Shown here: positions 30,000 to 37,982 of the stretch, piece after piece
Layout of the letters: each line of letters starts with the position of its first letter
Position numbering within the stretch: position 1 is the first letter of the stretch
Assembly: GCA_019448385.1 (NCBI GenBank)
Contig: JAGTXO010000024.1
Location: forward strand, 226,001 to 290,000
Length of the DNA stretch: 64,000 bases
Origin: Diacronema lutheri
Lineage: Eukaryota > Haptophyta > Pavlovophyceae > Pavlovales > Pavlovaceae
Direction: 5' to 3'
Made by a program: the position numbers and the translations under genes
The notes under the pieces: model-generated
Database searches by the model: none
The model's input: the letters and a program-made list of their open reading frames with translations, nothing else
Told to the model about the DNA's origin: nothing

Positions 30000-30695
30000 T
30001 CAGGGCGCGCCACCGCCATCCGCGGGCGCCGTCGCGTCCGCGCTCGCGTACGCCGTTGGGTCGACGAGCCCTGCCTCGGCAAAGGCCTCGCGCCGCTCAA
30101 CGCACGTGCCGCACGTGCCGCAGTGCAGCGCGCCGCCCTTGTAGCAGCTGTAGGTGCGCCCAAAGTCGACGCCGAGCTGTGCTCCCGCCGCCGCGATCGC
30201 GCCTTTGGTGACGTCCACAAACGGGCAGAGCAGCTCTATGCCGGCGTAGGTGCCGCAGCGCATGGCGTCGCCCATCGCCCTGACAAACTCGGGGCGGCAG
30301 TCGGGATATATAGTGTGGTCGCCCGTGTGCGCACCGATCGCTAGGCCCCGCGCGCCAATGCTTTCGGCGAAGCCGGTCGCGATCGAGAGCATGATCGCGT
30401 TTCGAAACGGCACGACGGTACTCTTCATATTCTCCGCAGCGTAGTGCCCGTCGGGCACGTCGCCGCCGCTCTTGAGCAGATCCGACTCAAAGAGGCGGTC
30501 GACAAAATCGAGAGCGACGACCTCGTGCCGCACCCCAAGCACGAGCGCGTGCTCGGCGGCGAACGGGATCTCACGGTGGTTGTGCTTGGCGCCATAGTCG
30601 AAGCTAATCGCACCGACGAGCTCGTGCTCACTCTGTGCCCAGTGGAGGACGGTGACCGAGTCCATCCCCCCGGAGACGAGGACGACGACCTTCAT
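30000..30695 (-). CDS. queC: 7-cyano-7-deazaguanine (preQ0) synthase QueC
   Basis: 231 aa from the ATG at 30695 (MKVVVLVSGGMDSVTVLHWA). The N-type PP-loop SGGMDS, FDYGAKHN, VPFRNAIMLSIA and IGAHTGDHTIYPDCR are intact. The zinc site CYKGGALHCGTCGTC is complete. QueC converts 7-carboxy-7-deazaguanine to preQ0 with ATP and ammonia in queuosine biosynthesis, a bacterial and archaeal pathway; most eukaryotes only salvage queuine. It has no intron, but base composition matches its neighbours. An in-frame ATG at 30776 would add 27 residues, yet it lies inside the adjacent transposon, so the 30695 start is preferred. No QueD, QueE or FolE gene is in the window. Confidence 0.93.
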   Translation of the reverse strand: MKVVVLVSGGMDSVTVLHWAQSEHELVGAISFDYGAKHNHREIPFAAEHALVLGVRHEVVALDFVDRLFESDLLKSGGDVPDGHYAAENMKSTVVPFRNAIMLSIATGFAESIGARGLAIGAHTGDHTIYPDCRPEFVRAMGDAMRCGTYAGIELLCPFVDVTKGAIAAAGAQLGVDFGRTYSCYKGGALHCGTCGTCVERREAFAEAGLVDPTAYASADATAPADGGGAP

Positions 30696-30721
30696 CCCGA
30701 TCGCGTCGACCTTCTTCGGTA

Positions 30722-30749
30722 TGGGGGGGGGTTCGCCTAGATTTCGCCC
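30722..30749 (+). repeat. left terminal inverted repeat of transposon
   Basis: T, nine G, then TTCGCCTAGATTTCGCCC. Immediately preceded by the TA target site at 30720-30721. Confidence 0.85.
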
Positions 30750-31247
30750 AAGATAACTGCCAAAAGTGACCTTCATTCAGCATGTTGGCCCGGCCGTCCA
30801 TGTGATCGCGACGCGATGCGCTCGCGAGAGCACATGGAGCACTGCCGTCTCGGCGAAATTTGCGCTGGGCGTGTCGACGCCCGACGTCTCCACGCGCCGC
30901 TACAACACGCTGAAGTTGCCCCCAACAAGCTGCTCTGGGCGAATATTTACCGGGCGCGGCTGCGCTCGCCTGCGAGCGTGTGCTCGCTCCTGGTCGATGG
31001 CAGGCCTCCACAGCGCCCCCCTTCCCTGCAGCCCACTACCCGGCACGTCAAGTAGACCGCCAAGACCGCTGGGACCACCCACTTTGCCCTCGTGCAGTCG
31101 GGGTTGAGGATGCAGCCACGCGTGCCGGCGCGTGCCGCGCGTGCGACGTGTCGCACGCTCGGCCGCGGTCGGGCGCCACACCGCATATGAGACGTCCGCC
31201 GTGACGCGCGCATCGCTCAGGCTTGACTGCTGCAATCTCAGCGCCAC

Positions 31248-32557
31248 TCACTTAACGGGCTCCGCCGACTCCGCCTCGTCCCCGAAACTGACACGCCCGC
31301 CGCACTCGCACCACAGCTTGCCGTTCTCGTCGGGCGTGAGCTGGCCAGCGGCGTGCTCCTTGTTGCACGACGGGCAGCTGCCGCCGACGCTGGCAGAAGC
31401 CAGGTCCTCGTCGGGCATCAGCGTGGTCGCCGAAGCGTCGAGCGCGGCCTCCGCCTCCGCGCGGAGCGCGTCGCCGCCATTCTTGTTTGTGGGAATGTGC
31501 CCGGTGCGCGAGATGATCAGCGCCTTGAGGTCGCCCACCTTGGTGACCTTGCTCAGCTCGCCGCCGGCCGCCTCGAGCACGGCCTCCGCCGACACGATGC
31601 TGGCACGGTGCTTGCCCCAGAACTTGGCAATGGTCGCCCATTCTTCTCGATGAAGTGGACGCCACGCTCGGCGCACCGGCGGACGAATCCTGCGATCATC
31701 GTCGACACGTCCGTCAGCTGCGTGTACGGCGTGCCCGTCTTGGGGACGACGAGGTTCATCTCGATGCACGTGCGGCGAAGGAGCTCCTCGATCTCAGCGT
31801 AGCGGTACGGGCAGTGCATCAGCGCGGCATCGGCGATCGTGACCATCAGCTTCTTTTCGACCGCCTCGCCGAGCACCGTGCGGGGGCCTGACTTGGGCAG
31901 CGTCGTTATCCGCTGCTCGTCACGCATGACTAGCCACTTCGGCGCACCGTCAGACGCGCGCGGCTTGAGGTAGCCCTCGAGCGTCTTGCGCGGCACCTTG
32001 TACGCGCTCGGGTTGCGCCGCACCTCGGCAAGCGTGAGGCTGCCCGTTTTGATCTGCGCGCACAGGTTGTACACGTCGTCCATCTCGTAGCCGTTGCGGT
32101 ACGTCGCCTTTGGTTTGATGGTCACCTCCTCGCCGCGCGCGACGGACGAAAGTAGCCTTCGCGCCGTCTTGGAGGTGCCGACGACGCGCGGCGCGGCCGC
32201 CATCCGCTGCGCCGACGGCTCGGCGTCGGTCAGAGCCTGCCCGCGCGTGTGGCCCGCCGGCGCGTCGGCGAGCGCTTCGCGCGAGCGCTTCGCGCGCTGT
32301 TTCGCCTCCGCCCTGAGCGCGTCGAGCTGCGCCTGCATAGCCGCGAGCTCCACCTCGAGCGCCTGCGTCCGCGCCGCGTCGGCGATCGCCTTCTCGATGT
32401 AGGCGTGCGCGTGCGTCGCGTTGATGTGCACCGGCTCGAGCGGCTGGCGCTCGACAACGCGCACCCCCACCGCCTTCTTGGCGGCTCCTCGCGCGCGCGC
32501 CGCGCCGCTGAGCTGCCCCCCATGGCGCCCACGCGCGCCGCCCATGGTCCCCGACAT
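31248..32557 (-). pseudogene. transposase-like gene with DNA-binding region, frameshifted, no DDE core
   Basis: From the ATG at 32557 the frame encodes a coiled coil, then a helix-turn-helix-like block (ARRLLSSVARGEEVTIKP; VPRKTLEGYLKP) and a CENP-B/pogo-like block (LGEAVEKKLMVTIADAAL; AEIEELLRRTCIEMNL). Near 31645, after HFIEKN, this frame loses sense while a second frame opens with EEWATIAKFWGKHRASI and continues through VGDLKALIISRTGHIP to a CPSC..CEC zinc-ribbon-like end at 31248. Psq/CENP-B-like elements are typical of pogo-type transposases. The catalytic domain expected between the two halves is missing, so an internal deletion with loss of frame is likely. Confidence 0.6.
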
Positions 32558-32598
32558 CTCCCGCCCTTCGGCACCGTCGTTGGGCGAATATGAGCCTC

Positions 32599-32623
32599 GG
32601 GCGAAATCTAGGCGAACCCCCCA
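32599..32623 (-). repeat. right terminal inverted repeat of transposon
   Basis: Reverse complement reads T, six G, then TTCGCCTAGATTTCGCCC. Followed by the TA target site at 32624-32625. Confidence 0.85.
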
Positions 32624-32718
32624 TACTACGAGTGCTCATACCAAATCTTTGTAGTACGTAACTCTTGTTCCGCTGAATTGGAAATCGGTGGACGGCGGCC
32701 TCCGGCGTTGGCCATACG

Positions 32719-33039
32719 ATGCGCAACGTCACGCGCGGCGGAGAGGCGCCCAAGCCGCGCGCGCGAGAGGCGCAGAACCTCAAGCAAGGGCTCAAAGCGC
32801 CGGCTGTGCGCGAATACCGCGAGCAGCTTGGCGCGTTCGAGACGCACAAGGTGAGGAACGTGCCTTGCCATCGCCTGCGCGCGGCGACGTGACGACGGGC
32901 GCGCGGGGCGCCTTTTGCAAAGGACCGCCCTCACACGCGCCGCGCGTGGGCGACGTTACAGGGCAAGCGTGAAGAGAAAGCCATGGCGAACGACAAGGCG
33001 ATCGTGGAGAAGCTCGAGCACGCGCCGGCGAAGCCGTGA
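32719..33039 (+). CDS. small basic hypothetical protein, two exons
   Basis: Exons 32719-32850 and 32962-33039 with a 111-bp intron (AAG|GTGAGG..TTACAG|G) give 69 aa: it starts MRNVTRGGEAPKPRAREAQ and ends KLEHAPAKP. Both exons share a Lys/Glu-rich helical composition and the join keeps phase, and both splice sites are close to consensus. I do not recognise a family. It lies just right of the transposon, so its promoter region (32626-32718) may have been changed by the insertion. A chance reading cannot be ruled out. Confidence 0.5.
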
Positions 33040-33249
33040 ATTCTGATTGTGCAGGCCAGTGGACCGAATGTGAGGCGCGCGAGGCGGTACGAGGCTCCAT
33101 CCGCCACTGCCTCGCTCCGCCGCACGAGTGTACGTCTCGCGGTGAGGTGACCTCTCATCGACCTGCCAGCACGCCCATCAGCGTGGCCGTGATCTTCGGT
33201 AGGGCCCGCTGCACCGCACCGGAGCGGAACTTGCGCGCTGGCGCCGGTC

Positions 33250-36200
33250 TCACAGCGCGTCGAGCAGCCGCGCGTCCACGCCGCACAGCGCCTCGGCTTC
33301 GGCGCACTTGCCACCGGCGGCGCCGCCGGCAAAGGCCTCGCCCAGCTCGACCGCCGTGAGCCGTGCGACGCCATCTGCGTATTCGGCCGCTTCCGCGTCG
33401 CCCGCGCCACGCAGGCGCGCGGCGACGCGTTGGAACGCGCGCGCGGCGAGCTGCTCGGTGCAGTGGCCGGCGCGCGCGTGCTCGGCGACGCGCGAAACGA
33501 GCGCGGCGTGCAGCTTGAGCTTGATGTGCAGCGAATCGACGATGCCGACCGCGCAGTGCGAGGTGTGCGCGCAGCGTGCAAAGATCGCGAGCGCGTCGCA
33601 GTAGTAACCGATCGCACGCGCAGGGTCGCCACCGTTTGCAAGCTGCGCGCCGAGCTTGAACGCGGCGAGCGCGCGCGCGCCGTGCGCGGTGGGCGGGCCG
33701 TCCAGCGGCAGGCGCGACCGCGCGGCCTCGCTCGCGCCGTGCGCGCGCTCCGCCACGCCGCGCGCGCGCGTCTCGAGCGGGTCACCGGCCGCACCCGTCG
33801 CGTACGCGGGCAGCGGGCCGAGCTCGGGCGGGACGGCACCGTCCAGCGCGCGGGCCGCGGGCTCAAGGCGCTGCGCTGCGCCGGCGGCCGGCATGGCGCG
33901 CTCGCCCGCGCGTAGCCACGCGTTGAGCTCGTCGAGCGACTCGGGCAGCTCGCCCCCGCCCAATGTCGAGCCGCTCGTCGCGGCGGCGGTGGCGGGCGCG
34001 CCCACCCGGCGCGCGAGCTCGCGCAGCTGCGGGTCGTCCTCGTACTTGGAGACGGCAGCCGGGTTGACCCGCAGCTCGGCCAGGATCGCCTGCACGCGCG
34101 CGCTCTCGACGAGCGCGCGCAGCGCCGGGTCGGCCGCGAGCAGCGCGCGCGCGTCCGCCACACCGGCGACGGCGGCGGGCGCATTCCCGCCGCCGCCGCC
34201 GTCGCCGCCACCACCGAGGCGCAGCGCACGCGCCGAGCGCGGCGGCGGCGGGAATGGTTCGGCCGGGTCGGCGCCGACGCGCCTGTACCCGTCGAGCAGC
34301 TGCTCGGCGAGCTTGGCGACGACGACATCCTGCCCGTTCGAGATGGCGAGCGCGCGCCGCATCTCGCCCATTGCGAGCTGCGGCCGCACGAGGAAGAGCG
34401 CGAGCGCGCGCGCGCCGAGGATGAGCCCGAGCTCGCGCTTCTTCGACTCGCCCTTCCCATCGGCGCGCGCGAGCTCGAAGAGCTCGATCGCCTTCTCCGC
34501 GCACGCGAGCGCCTTGTACGGCTCGCCGTTCATGCGATAGACGAGCGCGAGCGGGCCGTACCCGCCCAGGTCGACCTCCGCGTCGTCGGCCGCGCCACCC
34601 GCACGACCGGTGCCGCCCGCGAGCGCGGTCGCGCGCTCGCGCTCGGAAAGGCGAATCTGCCGCTCGAGCACCGCCTCGGCGTCGCTGTTGCGCCCCGCCC
34701 ACGAGAGCTGCAGCCCGTACTCACCTATCGCGTGCAACGTGGGCGCTGAACGCGTCCACGCCGGCCGCGCCTCTTGCACGCGCAGCGTGTGCTCCCACAG
34801 CCCGACGCCCGTGCGCCACACGGCCGCGTACCGCGCGCACTGCGCCGCGTACGCACCCACGAGCGCGAGGCCGAGCGCCCACGCGAGCGCGCGCGGCGCC
34901 TTCGCGCACCCGCCGCCGCCGCCGCGCCGGCCGAGCGCGTCCGCCGCGCAATGCAGCGCGAGGGCCAGTGCCACACAGCCGCCGAGCGACGGCAAGTAGA
35001 GCACGCGCTCGGCCTTGCACGTGCCCACGCCGACGAGCAGGTTGGAGGCGAGGAGGAAGGGGCATAGCGCGAAGAGCGCGCAGACGAGCGCGCGCACGCT
35101 CGTCGCGCGCACCGCGTGCGCGCGCAGCAGCGCCGCCCACGCCACGCAGTAGCCAAGCGCGAGCGCGCACCGCACGTCGTCCACGCCGTCGACCGTCGAG
35201 ATCGCGGGCCACGACCAGTCGCATGCGAGCGGCGTCGGCACAAACGTGACCCACGCGTACTCCTGCGCGGCGCGCGCGCGCGCGCGGTGGGCGGGGGCGC
35301 CATCGTGCGCGGCTGGGCGGGGGCGGGGGCGCAATCGTGCGCGGCTGGGCAGGGGGCGGGGGCGCCATCGTGTGCGGCTGGGCGGGGGCGGGGGCGCCAT
35401 CGTGCGCGGCTGGGCAGGGGGCGGGGCCGCCATAAAGCGCGGCTGGGCGGGGGCGGGGCCGCCATCGTGCGCAACTGGGCGATGGCGGGGGCGCCATCGT
35501 GCGCGGCTGGGCGGGGGCGGGGCCGCAATCGTGCGCGGCTGGGCAGGGGGCGGGGGCGCCATCGTGCGCGGCTGGGCGGGGGGCGGGGCCGCCATCGTGC
35601 GCGGCTGCCGCACGAAGCCACACGCGCGCTGGCGCACCATCCAGACCCACACGATGGAGATCGCGCGCCACAGCGGGTGCGGGTGCCAGATCGGCATGTT
35701 CTGCTTACGCGCAAACTCGACCGGCGTGCCACCATTGAGCCCCTTGCGCCAGAGCGCGAGCAGCGCGCAGCCGGCGCCGAGCAGCCCGTACCGCGCGGCC
35801 GCGGCGGGCGCACGCGCCCACAGCCACGCGTGCCCGCCGTCGGCGCGGCGGTGGAGGAGGTAGGCGCGGAGAAGGCGCGGCTCGGCGCCGACGACGACGA
35901 GCACGTCCCACGTTGCGCAGAGCAGCGGCAGCGTCACGCCCGTCTCCTTGCACAGCATCGAGCAGAGCGCGCACAGCAGCGTGACGCCAATCCCGCACAG
36001 CGCGCGGCTGCTCAGCCGCACGGGCGCGAGCGACGGGAGCTCGGCGGCGGCGGGGCCGCCGACGGCGATGTGCGCGTAGGCGAGGAAACCGAGCAGGTAG
36101 AACAGCGCCATCATCACCTCCGCCCGCCCGACCATGTTCTGCACCGCCTCGACGTGCACAGGGTGCGCCGCAAAGAGCAGCGCTGAGACACACGGCAGCA

Positions 36201-36729
36201 GCAGCCCACGCTCGCGCCAGCCAAAAGCGGCGAGGACGGCGGGCACGACGAGGGCGGAGACGGCGGCGTGCAACGCCACCGACACCACGTGGTACCAGTA
36301 GGGCTCGTTCCCCTCAAGACCAGCGCGCGTGTTGAGCCGGTGGTTGAGGATGTACGAGAGCGTGACGAGCGGCCGGTACGACTTGTGCGACTCCTTGCTC
36401 GCGACGTCGTCCTTGCCCCAAAAGTCGCGCGTCCACACGGCGGAGAGGGGCACCTCGCCCTGCACCACCGGGCTCCCGAGCACCGCCGCCTTGTCGTCGT
36501 AGAGCAGCGCGCCGTCGAGCTGCGCGCGCCGCCCAAAGATGGCGGCGGCGAGCGCCGCGGCGGCGAACGCGGCGGCGCACGCGCCCCACGTGCACGCGCG
36601 GCTGCAAGGCGCGACGTGGGGCGCTGCCGCGGACCACGAGCGCCGTGCAACGTCCACGCGCGCGGTCGGCGACGCCTCCGCGCCCGCCGCGAATTCGTCA
36701 TCGTCATCGTCGTCCGAGGCCGCGCCCAT
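33250..36729 (-). CDS. TMTC-like transmembrane/TPR O-mannosyltransferase with STI1 motif
   Basis: Exons 35614-36729 and 33250-35262 give 1,042 aa. A cytosolic acidic start (MGAASDDDDDDEF) precedes a first membrane helix, then YDDKAAVLGSPVV, WTRDFWG, YRPLVTLSYILNHRLN and HPVHVEAVQNMVGRAEV, which are GT-C/TMTC landmarks. More membrane helices and a DUF1736-like section follow; residues about 555-720 hold TPR helices. TMTC proteins are ER O-mannosyltransferases. At about 745-790 an STI1/DP-type motif (DPALRALVESARVQAILAEL) is present, unusual for the family, followed by a soluble helical tail. The 351-bp intron is filled by a minisatellite. Confidence 0.85.
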   Translation of the reverse strand: MGAASDDDDDDEFAAGAEASPTARVDVARRSWSAAAPHVAPCSRACTWGACAAAFAAAALAAAIFGRRAQLDGALLYDDKAAVLGSPVVQGEVPLSAVWTRDFWGKDDVASKESHKSYRPLVTLSYILNHRLNTRAGLEGNEPYWYHVVSVALHAAVSALVVPAVLAAFGWRERGLLLPCVSALLFAAHPVHVEAVQNMVGRAEVMMALFYLLGFLAYAHIAVGGPAAAELPSLAPVRLSSRALCGIGVTLLCALCSMLCKETGVTLPLLCATWDVLVVVGAEPRLLRAYLLHRRADGGHAWLWARAPAAAARYGLLGAGCALLALWRKGLNGGTPVEFARKQNMPIWHPHPLWRAISIVWVWMVRQRACGFVRQPRTMAAPPPAQPRTMAPPPPAQPRTIAAPPPPSRARWRPRHRPVAHDGGPAPAQPRFMAAPPPAQPRTMAPPPPPSRTRWRPRPLPSRARLRPRPRPAAHDGAPAHRARARAAQEYAWVTFVPTPLACDWSWPAISTVDGVDDVRCALALGYCVAWAALLRAHAVRATSVRALVCALFALCPFLLASNLLVGVGTCKAERVLYLPSLGGCVALALALHCAADALGRRGGGGGCAKAPRALAWALGLALVGAYAAQCARYAAVWRTGVGLWEHTLRVQEARPAWTRSAPTLHAIGEYGLQLSWAGRNSDAEAVLERQIRLSERERATALAGGTGRAGGAADDAEVDLGGYGPLALVYRMNGEPYKALACAEKAIELFELARADGKGESKKRELGLILGARALALFLVRPQLAMGEMRRALAISNGQDVVVAKLAEQLLDGYRRVGADPAEPFPPPPRSARALRLGGGGDGGGGGNAPAAVAGVADARALLAADPALRALVESARVQAILAELRVNPAAVSKYEDDPQLRELARRVGAPATAAATSGSTLGGGELPESLDELNAWLRAGERAMPAAGAAQRLEPAARALDGAVPPELGPLPAYATGAAGDPLETRARGVAERAHGASEAARSRLPLDGPPTAHGARALAAFKLGAQLANGGDPARAIGYYCDALAIFARCAHTSHCAVGIVDSLHIKLKLHAALVSRVAEHARAGHCTEQLAARAFQRVAARLRGAGDAEAAEYADGVARLTAVELGEAFAGGAAGGKCAEAEALCGVDARLLDAL
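35292..35605 (+). repeat. minisatellite, about 10 units of 29-33 bp, filling the TMTC intron
   Basis: Degenerate units of the form GCGCCATCGTGCGCGGCTGG followed by a G-rich spacer (GCGGGGGCGGGG) repeat about ten times within the 35263-35613 intron. The array begins within about 8 bases of the 5' splice site on the gene strand. The same unit occurs in a CEP162-like intron at about 38990-39130, in the opposite orientation. Confidence 0.9.
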
Positions 36730-37396
36730 GGGCGCGCCCCAACTTTTCCGATCCGCCCGAACTTTTCCGACCCGACACCCAACTTTTCCGCCCAAACTTT
36801 TCCGACCTTGATGAGAGACGGATGGCGACTGAGATGGGCCGAGCGCGGTCGAGCGCGACGAACAGGACTGGAAGCGCGCACTTTGCATCGACAAGGAACG
36901 CATTTAGGTGGACAAAGAGGGCGCCAACGATGCTGGCGCGATGGGCGACGGCGGCAACGGCGGCGACCAGCCCCGCTGGTACGGCGCGCGCGGCGCGCGA
37001 CGGGCGCGGCGGCCGCGGCCGTGGCGCTCGCACGGCCGGCAGCGCAGCAGCAATCGCTACTGTCACCGCCGGCACAGCCGCGTGCAGCACCGGCGCTGAC
37101 GCCGGCGGCGAAAGGCATGATGGCCGTGGCATGCGGCGCCGTGGCGCCAGCTGCCGAGCTGCAGGCGGCGACGGGAGCGGCTCGAGCTCGCCGACGCGCG
37201 AGCCCACGCCGAGGGCCACGCGCTCCCTCTGGACCAGCACTGCCGCCGCGAGTGGCGCAGCGCCCAGTCAGCCGGATGCAGCCTCGCGGCGGGGCGGCTC
37301 GGCTCCGAGCACGCGCGCCGCGCCGCCCGGCGAGGAGCGGGCCCGGCGCAGGTCGCCGATGCTGCCGCGAGAACACGGGTTCATGAGGCGGATCAC
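36730..37396. other. region between the CEP162-like and TMTC genes
   Basis: 667 bp that holds the AACTTTTCCG cluster (36741-36804), presumably the TMTC promoter, and probably the last exon of the upstream CEP162-like gene. A candidate acceptor at 37240 would open a minus-strand frame that stays open to 36704, overlapping the TMTC start by 26 bp. That long low-complexity tail is doubtful. Confidence 0.45.
36741..36804 (-). promoter_or_regulatory. four copies of CGGAAAAGTT upstream of TMTC
   Basis: AACTTTTCCG (CGGAAAAGTT on the TMTC strand) occurs at 36741, 36760, 36781 and 36795, spaced 19, 21 and 14 bp, ending 12 bp before the TMTC start codon. Such exact clustering in a GC-rich context suggests transcription factor sites or an initiator array. 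Confidence 0.6.
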
Positions 37397-37865
37397 CGGT
37401 AATCAGCCCGTCGAGCTCGGCGCGGAAGCTCTCGATCTGCAGATCCTTGAGGCGGAGCGCGTTGCTGCACTCCTGCCGCAGCACGAAGAGCTCGACGTCG
37501 GCCGCGTGCCGCACGCGCTCGGCCGCGCGTTCGAGCTGCGCCTCGCGCGCGGCGTGCTTGGCCTCGAGCTCGACCAGCCGGCGCGAGAGCTCGTGGACCG
37601 AGGCGGGGAGCCGGCGGCCGCTCGCGAGCGCCGCATCCTTGGCCAGGCCGTCCACTTGCCGTGCCGCGCCCTGCACCTCCGCCTCGAGCTGCTCGGCGAG
37701 CCTCGCGACCGCGCCGCACACGACCTGCACGGACGAGTCGCCAAACGCCGCGTGCAGCTCGCCGAGGCGCGCGCTCTCGCGCTCGAGCAGCGCGTAGCGA
37801 GCCTCCGATGCCTCGAGGCGCGCGGCGAGCGCGTCGCGCTCCTCGCCGAGCGCGCGCAGCGCCTC

Positions 37866-37896
<31 letters not shown>

Positions 37897-37951
37897 CCAC
37901 CGCGCCATACCGCGCCGGCTTCGGGCGCGCCGCCCGCCTCGCCGGCCGCGC

Positions 37952-37982
<31 letters not shown>

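Larger units (their letters stand above)
30722..32623. mobile_element. TA-flanked DNA transposon (Tc1/mariner-pogo type), internally deleted
   Basis: A 1,902-bp element bounded by near-perfect terminal inverted repeats and a TA target duplication (30720-30721 and 32624-32625). Both ends read T, a G run, then TTCGCCTAGATTTCGCCC inward; the G run is 9 on the left and 6 on the right. A TA duplication is the hallmark of the Tc1/mariner/pogo superfamily. Inside is one transposase-like reading on the minus strand (31248-32557) that lacks a recognisable DDE catalytic core. It is probably non-autonomous. The left end lies 26 bp upstream of the QueC start codon. Confidence 0.8.

Noticed and set aside
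30000-30695. QueC as bacterial contamination
   Set aside because: Composition equals that of its neighbours, and it is flanked on both sides by intron-bearing eukaryotic genes and a TA-inserted transposon. Misassembly still needs long reads to exclude.
30750-31240. Small frames in the left part of the transposon
   Set aside because: No domain or conserved motif; probably non-coding filler left after internal deletion.
35292-35605. Possible CRISPR array from regular 30-bp units
   Set aside because: Units are contiguous and degenerate with G-rich spacers of the same sequence, inside a eukaryotic intron. It is a minisatellite.
36114-37390. Reading the CEP162-like frame straight on to a stop at 36114
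   Set aside because: It would run some 600 bp into the TMTC coding sequence on the same strand with no recognisable protein. An intron or nearer end is more likely.
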